From Nemertoderma westbladi (Eukaryota > Xenacoelomorpha > Nemertodermatida > Nemertodermatidae): a stretch of 24,448 nt of DNA. The stretch spans positions 1-24,448 of the forward strand of contig JAUCBJ010008096.1 in assembly GCA_032718475.1 (NCBI GenBank), written 5' to 3'. The position numbers and the translations under genes were made by a program. A model generated the notes under the pieces. The model was not told the DNA's origin and did not search any database. It saw only the letters and a program-made list of their open reading frames with translations. This document shows positions 1 through 11,360 of the stretch, one piece after another; positions within the stretch are counted from its first letter, which is position 1, and every line of letters begins with the position of its first letter.

Positions 1-2670
1 AATTAAATGAACGGGACAAGGGCCACCTTTACTATCATAAAGAATGAGATGATTTACATTAGGGCCACAAATATACATCTTTTACAGTGGCCTTTTGCAT
101 CCAAATTGATCTTACCAATAAACTGAGATGAAAAAGGGCCAGAATGAAATACAATGAGCTTAACAGCATTAGGGTAGGGCCATACTGTAGCGCCATGGAG
201 ATATTTATGGACAAGGCTCTTTAGAGCTAGAACATAGTAACGAATAACGACCATAAGAACTATAAAAGTCCGTCTAGGCATAGAATTTATAATTATGCAA
301 TTCTCCTTGTTCACTCCTACCAAATTTCAGATGGAATCTGATGGTTGGTTCTATAATTACACAGCTACTTCTACGATTCTGTCAATTCGCCCGCCTAGCG
401 GCAGACAGGGGAACTTTAAAGTCTGTCTGTGTGTATAATTTCTACTTAAGCAACGGCGATAACTGCCCGATGAAGACATGGGAACTTGAAAGTCTAACCG
501 TACAGTACATAAAATATGTTCAAACAAAAATAATGTTTATTAAAATCTACATTATTTTAGTTTTAGGTTAACTGAGGTAAATATTACATTGCAAGTCTTA
601 CAAATCATGTTACTATTCATGTCATTTTTTGAGAAAGTTTGACTGGCCCATTTGATTCAAAATTGATTTATTAAATTAAATGAACGGGACAAGGGCCACC
701 TTTACTATCATAAAGAATGAGATGATTTACATTAGGGCCACAAATATACATCTTTTACAGTGGCCTTTTGCATCCAAATTGATCTTACCAATAAACTGAG
801 CTGAAAAAGGGCCAGAATGAAATACAATGAGCTTAACAGCATTAGGGTAGGGCCATACTGTAGCGCCATGGAGATATTTATGGACAAGGCTCTTTAGAGC
901 TAGAACATAGTAACGAATAACGACCATAAGAACTATAAAAGTCCGTCTAGGCATAGAATTTATAATTATGCAATTCTCCTTGTTCACTCCTACCAAATTT
1001 CAGATGGAATCTGATGGTTGGTTCTATAATTACACAGCTACTTCTAAGTTTCTGTCAATTCGCCTCCCTAGCGGCAGACAGGTGAACTTTAAAGTCTGTC
1101 TGTGTGTATAATTTCTACTTAAGCAACGGCGATAACTGCCCGTTGAAGACATGGAAACTTGAAAGTCTAACCGTACAGTACATAAAATATGTTCAAACAA
1201 AAATAATGTTTATTAAAATCTACATTATTTTAGTTTTAGGTTAACTGAGGTAAATATTACATTGCAAGTCTTACAAATCATGTTACTATTCATGTCATTT
1301 TTTGAGAAAGTTTCACTGGCCCATTTGATTCAAAATTGATTTAATAAATTAAATGAACGGGAAAAGGGCCACCTTTACAATCATAAAGAATGAGATGATT
1401 TACATTAGGGCCACAAATATACATCTTTTACAGTGGCCTTTTGCATCCAAATTGATCTTACCAATAAACTGAGATGAAAAAGGGCCAGAATGAAATACAA
1501 TGAGCTTAACAGCATTAGGGTAGGGCCATACTGTAGCGCCATGGAGATATTTATGGACAAGGCTCTTTAGAGCTAGAACATAGTAACGAATAACGACCAT
1601 AAGAACTATAAAAGTCCGTCTAGGCATAGAATTTATAATTATGCAATTCTCCTTGTTCACTCCTACCAAATTTCAGATGGAATCTGATGGTTGGTTCTAT
1701 AATTACACAGCTACTTCTACGATTCTGTCAATTCGCCCGCCTAGCGGCAGACAGGGGAACTTTAAAGTCTGTCTGTGTGTATAATTTATACTTAAGCAAC
1801 GGCGATAACTGCCCGATGAAGACATGGGAACTTGAAAGTCTAACCGTACAGTACATAAAATATGTTCAAACAAAAATAATGTTTATTAAAATCTACATTA
1901 TTTTAGTTTTAGGTTAACTGAGGTAAATATTACATTGCAAGTCTTACAAATCATGTTACTATTCATGTCATTTTTTGAGAAAGTTTGACTGGCCCATTTG
2001 ATTCAAAATTGATTTAATAAATTAAATGAACGGGAAAAGGGCCACCTTTACTATCATAAAGAATGAGATGATTTACATTAAGGCCACAAATATACATCTT
2101 TTACAGTAGCCTTTTGCATCCAAATTGATCTTACCAATAAACTGAGATGAAAAAGGGCCAGAATGAAATACAATGAGCTTAACAGCATTAGGGTAGGGCC
2201 ATACTGTAGCGCCATGGAGATATTTATGGACAAGGCTCTTTAGAGCTAGAACATAGTAACGAATAATGACCATAAGAACTATAAAAGTCCGTCTAGGCAT
2301 AGAATTTATAATTATGCAATTCTCCTTGTTCACTCCTACCAAATTTCAGATGGAATCTGATGGTTGGTTCTATAATTACACAGCTACTTCTACGATTCTG
2401 TCAATACGCCCCCCTAGCGGCAGACAGGGGAACTTTAAAGTCTGTCTGAATTTAGAATTTCTAAATAAGCAATGCTTGTAGGTGTAGGTCACTCTTACCA
2501 AATTTCAAGAAAATATATCAACCATACATAAAATTATGTTCAAACAAAAATAATGCTTATTATTTTTACTTTTATTATTTTAGTTTGGTTAACTGTGGTA
2601 ATTACATTGCAAGTCTTACAATTCATGTTACTATTCATGTCATTTTTTGAGAAAGTTTGACTGGCCCATT
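1..2670. repeat. 673-bp satellite, four tandem copies
   Basis: The sequence at 1 recurs at 674, 1347 and 2020, so the period is exactly 673 bp. Copies 1 to 3 differ by only a few scattered bases. Copy 4 follows the others until about 2447, then diverges strongly, with substitutions and deletions, before matching again from about 2538. The array begins before the window edge. Each unit carries a short hairpin, CAGACAG with CTGTCTG, beside the motif CTAGCGGCAGAC. A minus-strand open frame of 89 codons recurs in each copy, but near-identity of the copies explains this without selection. No transposase or other protein was recognised. Confidence 0.95.
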
Positions 2671-2998
2671 TGCATCCAAATTGATCTTACAAATAAACTG
2701 AACTGTAAGAATGAAGAGAAATAAGATAGGGCCATTGAGTTATATAGGTACACTATACCTACATATCTCACTTTATAGATATATAAGTTGGCCCTTTCGC
2801 TCGTTTTTTCATCTTTATGTATGTATATTAAAATGGTATATGTAGGAACATATATACACGAGATATGTAGATATACTAATGGCCCTTTTTACTTCCATTC
2901 AGTGTTATATAGGTACATAATACCCTTCATTTCAAAGATACATATCTATGGCCCTTTAGGCCGAACGTACATATATATATATATATATATATTCGCAG
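2671..2998 (+). other. decayed repeat and intron 5' of the aminopeptidase exon
   Basis: The stretch opens with an echo of an internal part of the 673-bp satellite (near 2668-2700). It continues as AT-rich sequence in which GGCCCTTT recurs near 2790, 2881 and 2950, with similar TATATAGGTAC-type words between, which suggests an old tandem repeat. It ends in an (AT)n microsatellite at about 2969-2992 followed by TTCGCAG. The AG at 2997-2998 is the likely 3' splice site of the aminopeptidase exon. No upstream coding exon of that gene was found in the window. Confidence 0.6.
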
Positions 2999-4741
2999 GT
3001 TAACAAAGTCGTTTCCCATGAATTGGCGCACCAATGGTTTGGTAACCTAGTAACACCTCAATGGTGGAGTGATCTGTGGTTAAATGAAGGTTTTGCCCAG
3101 TTCCTTCAGTACAAAGGAATCAACAAGACAGAACCAGACTGGAACATATATACTTTTTTTTACGACTTCGAAATTAGTAGAGTTTTGGAACTAGATTCTT
3201 TATTGTCTTCGCATCCCATTCGACAACAAGATGATAATGCTGGACACGAATCTGAAATGTTTGACTATATCGCCTACAAGAAAGGAGCCGGTATTATAAT
3301 AATGCTTGAAAACTTTCTCGGGGATTCCACATTTTGGAAAGGCTTAAAGCAGTACATTGTAAAGTACCAGTATGGTAATGCAGTACAGGATGATCTGTGG
3401 GTATATCTTGATAAAGCTAGACTTGAGGATGGTAAGGTCAAAATCCCAGAAGTGATGGCAGTTATGGGAGGGTGGACCAAACAAACCGGTTATCCACTTA
3501 TTACAATTGGAAGTAAAAATTCCCAATTAGTTGCATCTCAAAAGCGTTTTGTACTGAAAAGTGATGCGAAATTGAGTGATAACTCTCAGTGGTATATTCC
3601 TATTGTTGCCAGTATTACCGGTGAATCAATGCCAACAGAAATATGGCTGAACCCGAATGAAGAGGTTGTGCTCATTGACAAAGATTTAGACAAGTTCTAC
3701 ATCATCAACCATGATAGATATGGATTTTATCGAGTTAACTACGACCCAGGTAATTGGGATAAGCTTTTGGAGCAGTTCAATAGCGACCACCAGGTCATAG
3801 GAACTACTGACCGTGCGGGAATCATTGACGATGTTTTCGAATTAGCTAAAGCAGATGAATTAGAAATACATCTGGCACTAAATTTTACTCAATATTTGAA
3901 CAAAGAGGATCAATATTTACCCTGGAGTGTCGCCTTAGATAAGCTGATGTATATTTTAAGAATGCTACATAACGATGCAAATACTAAGAAGAAGTTAAGT
4001 AATTATCTTGAGAAGAAATTGGAACGAAAATATCATGATTTGAGTTGGAACGAAAGTGATACATCGTTAGATAACGAGTTCTTGCAGTATACTATCTTAA
4101 CTTCAGCCTGCCAAGTAGGTCTGAGTGAATGCGTTGAAAAAGCGAAAGGGCTGTTTCAAATGATTATTGACGATCCTGATTCCAATGCTGTAGCCCCCAA
4201 TCTCAAATCAATGGTATTTTGTCAAGGAATTGGAAATGGCAACAACGAAGATTGGACTAAGTTATGGAACATTTATTTATCAGGAGAAAGACCAGCCGAT
4301 AAGTTATCCATTCTCAGAGGTCTTGCTTGTACCGACAATGTTTGGCGCCTAAGTGAATATCTGGCAACGTCTCTTGATACAAGTAAAGTGAGAGTTCAGG
4401 ATTTCACTCGTGTTTTCACAGCCATAGCCCAAAATCAGTGGAGTGCGCCGATTATTTGGAATTTCTTTGCTGCAAATTGGAATACCATTGCCGGTCGTTA
4501 TAACGAAAGTTTGTTCACATTGTCTTCAATTTTGCAAGTATTTCCATTATATTATAACAGTGAATACCAGGCCAAGGAAATGGAGGTATGGATGAAACAG
4601 CATGAAGAGGAATTAGGTTCGGGGTCTAACACCATGAAGCAGGTGTTGGAGAACGTATGGATTAATGTTCAGTGGATGGATAGATGGCTGGAACCATTGC
4701 GGGAATGGACGAGTTCCCGTAGAGAAGATCTAGTAGACTAA
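2999..4741 (+). CDS. M1-family zinc aminopeptidase, 3'-terminal exon (aminopeptidase N-like)
   Basis: This exon encodes about 580 residues ending at a TAG at 4739-4741. It starts in phase 0 after an AG acceptor at 2997-2998. The M1 zinc site is complete: HELAH at exon residues 7-11 (catalytic Glu8) and the third ligand Glu30 in LWLNEGFAQF, 18 residues on. The IAYKKGA motif supplies the likely proton-donor tyrosine at residue 93. WTKQTGYPL (about 159-167) and GFYRVNYD (about 242-249) lead into an ERAP1_C-like helical C-terminal domain. The substrate-binding GAMEN motif and the N-terminal domain must lie in upstream exons outside the window. Members of the family trim N-terminal residues from peptides, often as membrane-anchored ectoenzymes; location cannot be judged here. 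The frame is intact with no internal stop. Having the zinc site through the C terminus in one exon is unusual next to the many-exon vertebrate genes. Substrate and paralogue are unknown. Confidence 0.93.
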   Translation, partial: VNKVVSHELAHQWFGNLVTPQWWSDLWLNEGFAQFLQYKGINKTEPDWNIYTFFYDFEISRVLELDSLLSSHPIRQQDDNAGHESEMFDYIAYKKGAGIIIMLENFLGDSTFWKGLKQYIVKYQYGNAVQDDLWVYLDKARLEDGKVKIPEVMAVMGGWTKQTGYPLITIGSKNSQLVASQKRFVLKSDAKLSDNSQWYIPIVASITGESMPTEIWLNPNEEVVLIDKDLDKFYIINHDRYGFYRVNYDPGNWDKLLEQFNSDHQVIGTTDRAGIIDDVFELAKADELEIHLALNFTQYLNKEDQYLPWSVALDKLMYILRMLHNDANTKKKLSNYLEKKLERKYHDLSWNESDTSLDNEFLQYTILTSACQVGLSECVEKAKGLFQMIIDDPDSNAVAPNLKSMVFCQGIGNGNNEDWTKLWNIYLSGERPADKLSILRGLACTDNVWRLSEYLATSLDTSKVRVQDFTRVFTAIAQNQWSAPIIWNFFAANWNTIAGRYNESLFTLSSILQVFPLYYNSEYQAKEMEVWMKQHEEELGSGSNTMKQVLENVWINVQWMDRWLEPLREWTSSRREDLVD

Positions 4742-5555
4742 CTAAATCAGTTATTAGTTATATATGCTGAGATTCTATAAACTTTTTATAAATAGCCAAC
4801 TTTCAGCAATATGTTTCTATTATCACAGTATTATTGTTAGAGTCTTATCTGTTATTTAAAATTTTATAGATTCCGTATTATATAGTAACTGATCTAAGGA
4901 AGTTACCGCGGAAGTTTTTCTGAACCAACATAGAACTACATTTTATTGTAACCATGAGCGTAGGGGAAACAGTTACACATTTACTGGGGGGGGGGGGGGG
5001 GGGGGGGGGGCAATTATCTAAACATTGTCTAATAATGATCTAGCAAATGTCATGGGTGATAGGGAGTTGTGGCAGAGCAATTTTGTCGACAACACAGAAC
5101 AGCATTCTTAATATACATGTAAAATATATATATGTAATATATATATAATGCAGCTGCAATGCAGCATGCCGATCGTAGCAGTAGTAAAAGTAATGTAATA
5201 CAAGTGTATAAACATTCAATGTAATTATTATTATTATTATCAGAACAATAGATTTTATTCCCGTTTAAGCTAATTATAATCCTAACTTGAAGTATTGTTT
5301 GTATATTGGTAATAATGGTGATAACACAGATAATATTATCAAATACTACCTCATTCCCATTTTAAACATCGCATAGGCCTACATTCCTAGCTGGTGAGTT
5401 CATTGAAATTTGACGGAAGAAGATAAATAGTATATAAATGAAATATCCATAGGGGGGTTGACTCTTGACACAATTAAAAAGCATCCCTCCCTAGGGGAAA
5501 GTCGACACCAACAGCAGCCCAAATGAAGCTGTAACCTGGGGCTATCGATGTGCCT
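4742..5555. other. aminopeptidase 3' flank, AT-rich, with homopolymer and microsatellites
   Basis: This stretch has no convincing open frame. No canonical AATAAA was seen close behind the aminopeptidase stop codon. It holds a 25-G run (4986-5010), a TA-rich patch near 5120-5150, and a short ATT microsatellite near 5225-5240. Its last 60 bases become C-rich and lead into the next tandem array. Confidence 0.6.
4986..5010 (+). repeat. poly(G) tract, 25 bases
   Basis: An uninterrupted run of 25 G lies between TTTACT and CAATTATC. A run of this kind can form G-quadruplex structure and is prone to length error in sequencing, so the exact length is uncertain. Confidence 0.9.
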
Positions 5556-6293
5556 CCAATCCTAACCCACCACCACCCCACTCCCAACCCACCACCACCC
5601 TCCAATCCTAACCCACCACCACCCCACTCCCAACCCACCACCACCCTCCAATCCTAACCCACCACCGCCCCACTCCCAACCCACCACCACCCTCCAATCC
5701 TAACCCACCACCACCCTCCAATCCTAACCCACCACCACCCCACTCCCAACCCAACACCACCCTCCAATCCTAACCCACCACCACCCCACTCCCAACGCAC
5801 CACCACCCTCCAATCCTAACCCACCACCACGCTCCACTCTCAACCCAACACCACACTCCAATCCTAACCCACCACCACCCCACTCCCAACCCACCACCAC
5901 CCTCCAATCCTAACCCACCACCACCCCACTCCCAACCCACCACCACCCTCCAATCCTAACCCACCACCACCCCACTCCCAACCCACCACCACCCTCCAAT
6001 CCTAACCCACCACCGCCCCACTCCCAACCCACCACCACCCTCCAATCCTAACCCACCACCACCCTCCAATCCTAACCCACCACCACCCCACTCCCAACCC
6101 AACACCACCCTCCAATCCTAACCCACCACCACCCCACTCCCAACGCACCACCACCCTCCAATCCTAACCCACCACCACGCTCCACTCTCAACCCAACACC
6201 ACACTCCAATCCTAACCCACCACCACCCCACTCCCAACCCACCACCACCCTCCAATCCTAACCCACCACCACCCTCCACTCTCAACCCAACAC
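5556..6293. repeat. C-rich minisatellite, 46-bp unit with 24-bp half units
   Basis: The word CCAATCCTA recurs at 5556, 5602, 5648 and 5694 (46-bp period), then at 5718 (24-bp half unit). The rest of the unit is made of ACCACC and CACTCCCAACC blocks. Rare variants mark a larger duplication: an ACCGCC variant at 5667 reappears at 6015, and CAACGCACC near 5794 reappears near 6143, so a block of about 348 bp was copied in tandem. The array ends exactly where the LTR retrotransposon begins. No open frame supports a protein-coding role. Confidence 0.93.
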
Positions 6294-6547
6294 TGTTATG
6301 ATATATGAAAATGCAGTTTAGGTATGCAGGTTCTATATATTAGGCTGGATTATACAACACTGTAGTATGATAAGAAAGACACAAGCAGAATGTATTGACA
6401 TGCAGATATGACAAGTACTGAAGTACGACACAAGTACAATACTGGAGTACCGGTATTGTATATGATTGACAGTTACAATATCAGGGACGACCTAACTAGA
6501 TATAAGATATAAGTACATGTAAATATTGAATATATGAAATCACATCA
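6294..6547 (-). repeat. 3' LTR (element orientation)
   Basis: This 254-bp direct repeat is the partner of 11106-11359, with one mismatch between them (position 141 of the LTR). It starts TGTTATGATAT and ends ATCACATCA on the plus strand. The C-rich minisatellite abuts it directly at 6293. Confidence 0.95.
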
Positions 6548-6557
6548 ACTCCCCTAT
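6548..6557 (-). promoter_or_regulatory. polypurine tract candidate
   Basis: In element orientation the ten bases before the 3' LTR read ATAGGGGAGT. A purine run in this position is where plus-strand DNA synthesis is primed in LTR retrotransposons. Confidence 0.6.
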
Positions 6558-6639
6558 CGAGATGAAATGATTCTTTTCAGTTAATTACCTTCAGTTCATT
6601 GTTCCAGTTATTTACTTTCGGTTTAGAATCGTAAAGCTG

Positions 6640-9600
6640 TTAATTAAATCCGAAATAGTTTGGAGCTTTCCTTAATCGGGAACTTTGGCGAGTAGGTGGC
6701 GAGTTACTGTCATATTCATGCTCGGTGAGGTTGTCATGAAATTTAACTCGTGGGGTGGACGGAGGATTCAGTGTACGAGAATCATCATTGGGCACCTTCC
6801 CTCCAGAATCTTGATTGGTAGGATTGATACGGGCGCGTATATGACGGCGGTTGCGCCACAGTGATCTACCAGACAACAGTTTCACAAGGTAGTTTCTTCC
6901 TTGTCTTTCTATTACTGTACCATGTTGTGACCATCGTTTTGTAGAATGATTTTGAAACCATACACTTTGGCCAATGGTTAAGGGTGTCAAAGGTCGGCGT
7001 AATTCGTTCTTTGTAGCGGTGTTTGTAGATTCGGACTATGATTCATGAGTGTCATCAAGCCATTTAGAGGCAAAGGCTGATATATGACAAGGCACAATGG
7101 AACGTAAAGGGCGGCCGAAAATTAATTGTGCTGGTGAGTATCCGGAAGTACGCGGAGTATTGCGAAGTTCTAGTAATCCAAGACGGAAGTTATCACTATG
7201 AATGTCACCACCTGTGGTGGCAATCAGGTGTTTCATGGATTTTACAGCTGATTCGGCCAGACCATTGCTGGATGGGAAATGAGGCATGGATTGCACATGG
7301 TCAAATTCCCAATTGCTGGCAAAGGCTTTGAATGTTGATGATGTAAATTGGGGTCCTCCATCTGACCTAAATTTAACAGGAATGCCTGTGGCAGTAAAAA
7401 AACGCTTTAAAACATTAACAACTTTAGCGGAGTCCGGTTCATGCAAAAATTCTGCTACCTCTGGCCAACCTGAATAACGGTCTACATATATGAGATATGC
7501 TTTCCCACCATGGTGACCTATATCGGCAGCGGTTTGTTCAAAAGGTCGAGAAGGGGGTGGGTCCCTAAGAAGCGGCTCGGCTGGTAAGGATGCCCGCCGT
7601 TCTTGGCATGGTTGACACATGCCAACTACATTAATGATGTCTGCGGACAGACTGGGCCAATATACTGTAAGCCGAGCACGCCGTTTGGTACGCTCAGTAC
7701 CCTGATGAGATGCATGCAGGCGTCTTAATACTTCCTTTCTTTGACATTTTGGAATAATAATTCGGGAATCAAAGAGGGCTATAATGCATCAGGAATATGA
7801 TGGTTAGCTCCACTCTGCCATTCGGTAACAAATGTGTAAGGTATAAGTTTCTCCTTCATTCTAAGCAATCGTGGGTTGTCAATTGATGATAATGATTTAT
7901 CGTTCAATATTGGTATCAATGGTTTGTGATCTGTGAGTAAATTGAAGTTTATTCCCAGTAGGTATTACCGACATTTCTGTACGGCATACACGATGGCCAA
8001 CATTCCCAATTCAACCATCGCATATCGCGATTCCGTATCTGAAATGAATCTAGATCCACACTGAACGAGATGTAATCCATTACAGTGTCTCTGTAAGAGA
8101 GCAAACCCAAGTCCCTTGGTTCGGGAGGCGTCAGTTTGCAGGACAGTTGGAAGGTTGGGGTCAAATGGCTGGAGCACAGCTGGAGTGCACAGGGCCTCCT
8201 TGACCTTTGTAAATGCTTCTGCATGATTGGAATTCCATGAAAATTGGTTAGACTTCTTTAAAAGAGGGCGAAGGGGTTCAGCTGCAGCACTTATGTCTCG
8301 TGAAAACATCCCCAATTGATTTACGATACCGAAGAAGGATCTGAGATCGCGGATACCATGTGGTTCAGGAAATTCACGAATAGCAGAGAGTTTACTTGGA
8401 TCGGCTTTAATTCCGTCATGACCAACTTTGTAGCCTACAAACTTAACTTCAGACCTGGCAAATTGAAATTTGGTCGGATTTAAGGTAATTCCATTCTGCC
8501 GACAACGCTGCAGAACTTGAAGGACTGAGTTGACATGTTCATGGAAGTCTGTTGTGTGGATGAGGATGTCATCCACTACTTTCTCATAATTGGACAATCC
8601 AGAAAACGCCAAGTCACCACGGTGGTTATATTCATCTCCCGTGGATGAGAGTCCCATGGGGGCTCGTAGATATTTGAATCTGCCTTCTGAGCATATGAAG
8701 GTAGTGAGATGCTGGCATTCTTCAGCTAACTCTATCTGCCAATAACCTTTAACTGCGTCAACCGTGGAAAAATATTTATCTCCAGAAGAGATACCATCTA
8801 TGGCAGCCTTTGGTGTGACCATTGGATGATAAGGTCGGATGCAGTATTTATTTAACTTAGTGAAGTCAGTACATATTCTTAGTTTACCACTTTGGTGTAT
8901 AACAGCAACAAGTGGGTGACACCACTGTGTGACAACATCTCCAATTGGAGCAATGATACCTTGTTCGACCATGCGATTAATCTCTGCTTTGACTCGATCT
9001 CTGATGGCCAGACTAACAGGTCGGGCAGTCGAAATGGCGAAAGGTTGTGCATCATCTTTGAGATGAATCTGCATAGGCTCCCCATTCATTGGTTTCAAGG
9101 CTCCCTCAGTGGAAAAAACATCGGAATATTCTTTCATAATGGATTCTTTGATTGCATTAGTCTCGGAATCTGTGGGAGTGTTAGGTAAACCTTTCAATGA
9201 ATTAAGTTCTGGGATATGAGAGACATACAAGATTGACTCCTGAGAGGGAAAGTCTGCTGAGATAATTCCTAGTTCTTGACAAACAGTCCAGTCCAGGAGA
9301 ATATGTTTGGCTGAATTACAAACATAAGCCCGCACTGTTGAGTGGCGGTTACCAAGGGTTATTTTACATAAAAATGTTCCAATACAGTCGATATCCCCAC
9401 CATCTGCATTAGATAATTTTACAGATGTAGACTGTAACTCAGATTCAGATAAAGACAAATCCTTCAGATTGGTTTGGGGAAACAGTGTCACTGCAGCACC
9501 AGTGTCTGGAGTGGCATAGAATCCGGCAGAGGTCATACGATTGCTTGTCTGGAGGTGGACAAATACCATTGGGGTATTTTTATTATTTGTAAGGTCCACA

Positions 9601-11006
9601 GAACTAATAGAGAGTTTTATAGTGCCAGTTTGTAACTTTTCATCGGATTCGACATTAGAAATACTGTGATTTGAATTCATTTTTGATTTATGTGTTCCTT
9701 TTTTCTTGAAACACACTGTGTCCCAGTGGCCCTTTACTTTACAAAATCGACATGTTGAATTGCTAGCTGGGCAATACTGACCTTGTTTGTGCTTCTGTTT
9801 TCCGCAATATGGGCATGGTTGGGACTGAGGTACCGGCGTCCTGTCTTTATCCCTTGATTTGGATCTATGTTGGGGCCGGTATTGGGAGAAACTTCGCTGT
9901 TGACCCTTATGTGATGATTTGGCGGAAATATTAAGAATCTTTGATGTGGAAAGGCTCGATTCATTGCGTTGAGCTGCTTCCTCAGCGCGACAGAAATCTA
10001 CAGTATCCTGTAGTGAGGGGCGGGGGCGTTTAGCCAATAACCGCCGACGGATTTCAGGGTCGCCGCCACCTGTTATGATGCGATCGACCAATCGATCATC
10101 GAAGCAATGAGAGCATAAATCAGCATCTTTCCCCAAACGTAGGTCAACATAAAAGCTGTCGAAGGATTCTCCAGCAGTCTGTTTGCGCTCATCAAAGGCA
10201 ATTCGGTCCAATGCGATATTGCGTTTTTGGCGAAGGTAAGATTCAATTGCAGATAGAATGTCATCTACATCAACATCGTCACCTGAACTCGAAATATTTA
10301 AACCGTGATGTAACAGGTCCTGAAGCTCTGGGCTCAGTGCCTGGTTGAGGGCGGCCTTTTGTTCTTCGCGTTCAACTTGATCTAGTCGTTGTATAACGAC
10401 GAATCCATCCCATAAACGGCGCCACCGTGCAAAATCCGCCATCGAGGCTTCGTTAGAAAGGGGGGGTGGGACTTTGGCCAGTGAAGAACGGGCCAAGTTG
10501 TTGTTGGATGATCGGGATGGTTGATGAGTGAGGTTTCGTCGATGTATACCAGGATCTGGATCGCTTGGAGCGTCACCCCGCGGTTGACGCAGTGCGGTTG
10601 ACAGGAACTCTTGCAGTCGTTCGTTGTCCCGCTGCCTAGCCTGTTCGAAATACGCAAAATCTTCCCTGAGTAATCGTAATTCCTCGGTTCGGCGGAATGT
10701 TTCATCCTTCCGACGTTGATCCTCGAGTTGGTTTTGCTGCGTAGCCAAAACGTCAGCGAAACCTTGCACTAATCCAGCAATGTCGATGGGGGCCGGTTTA
10801 TAATCCGGTCTAGGTACAGGTACCGGTGTCGTGGGGGGACCATTGAGGTCAACCAACGGGCCAAATCCAATGGCATCGTGCGAAGGTGTAGTGGCTTCAC
10901 TAAAGCCGAAAAACGGAGGGGATTGGCCAGTAACTAACCCGTTTATATCTGCAGAGTCGAGTGTCAACTGAATACGCTGGCTTGGTGGCGTGTTATATTC
11001 AGCCAT
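6640..11006 (-). pseudogene. Gag-Pol polyprotein of the LTR retrotransposon, disrupted
   Basis: The frame starts at an ATG at 11006, about 100 bases inside the 5' LTR, and is open for 1013 codons. An acidic, arginine-rich gag-like region comes first. Two zinc knuckles follow near residues 398-432, one of them CCHC (C-x2-C-x4-H-x4-C). The protease motif DTGA is at 501-504. The RT region has STVDA (Asp750) and VVDD (810-813). RNase H has QTDAS (Asp959) and Glu999. A TAA at 7965-7967 interrupts RNase H; the frame then continues 61 codons to a TAG at 7779-7781. Integrase continues in another frame from about 7782, with the His/Cys zinc region (LHASHQG and CQPC) and a DDE core (TAADIG, RSDGGPQF, GLAESAV). 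Another in-frame TAG at 7036-7038 separates a basic C-terminal tail that ends at 6640. The spacer between RNase H and integrase looks short, so the frameshift may mark a deletion. Confidence 0.93.
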
Positions 11007-11087
11007 TTCAGCATTTGTAGTGTTACAGTGTTAATTCAGCAATTACAAATTTGAATGTTTGCTGGTTAACTGACTACAGTAATCCAG

Positions 11088-11105
11088 AAATACACACTAG
11101 CGCCA
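11088..11105 (-). promoter_or_regulatory. primer-binding site candidate
   Basis: Immediately inside the 5' LTR, in element orientation, the sequence begins TGGCGCTAGTG. The leading TGG pairs with the CCA end of a tRNA. TGGCGC starts resemble the PBS of several gypsy-group elements, but the tRNA cannot be named from this window. Confidence 0.55.
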
Positions 11106-11359
11106 TGTTATGATATATGAAAATGCAGTTTAGGTATGCAGGTTCTATATATTAGGCTGGATTATACAACACTGTAGTATGATAAGAAAGACACAAGCAG
11201 AATGTATTGACATGCAGATATGACAAGTACTGAAGTACGACACAATTACAATACTGGAGTACCGGTATTGTATATGATTGACAGTTACAATATCAGGGAC
11301 GACCTAACTAGATATAAGATATAAGTACATGTAAATATTGAATATATGAAATCACATCA
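11106..11359 (-). repeat. 5' LTR (element orientation)
   Basis: This is the 254-bp partner of 6294-6547 with a single difference (T at 11246). It lies directly against the 61-bp tandem array on its other side. As the 5' LTR it would carry the element's promoter. Confidence 0.95.
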
Positions 11360-11360
11360 A

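Larger units (their letters stand above)
6294..11359 (-). mobile_element. Ty3/gypsy-type LTR retrotransposon, complete in outline but broken
   Basis: The element lies on the minus strand. It is bounded by two 254-bp LTRs (6294-6547 and 11106-11359) that begin TG and end CA and differ at one base (G at 6434, T at 11246). In element order the interior holds a PBS-like TGGCGC immediately inside the 5' LTR, a gag region with zinc knuckles, aspartic protease, reverse transcriptase, RNase H, integrase, and a purine-rich AGGGGAGT just before the 3' LTR. The order PR-RT-RH-INT places it with Ty3/gypsy (Metaviridae) elements. No envelope gene is seen. The polyprotein has two in-frame nonsense codons and one frameshift with a stop, so this copy looks non-autonomous. 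No matching target-site duplication is visible. Confidence 0.95.

Noticed and set aside
54-2342. An 89-codon minus-strand frame repeated in all four satellite copies.
   Set aside because: The copies are nearly identical DNA, so a shared frame carries no evidence of selection. The product shows no recognisable domain.
2788-3003. Plus-strand frame of 71 codons before the aminopeptidase exon.
   Set aside because: It lies in low-complexity AT-rich intron sequence and ends in the (TA)n tract. It has no link to M1 peptidase sequence.
5556-6293. Interstitial telomere-like array because of CCTAACCC words.
   Set aside because: The word occurs once per 46-bp unit among ACCACC blocks, not as a continuous hexamer array.
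7128-7477. Plus-strand frames within the retrotransposon.
   Set aside because: They are shadows of the minus-strand integrase, which has clear catalytic motifs.
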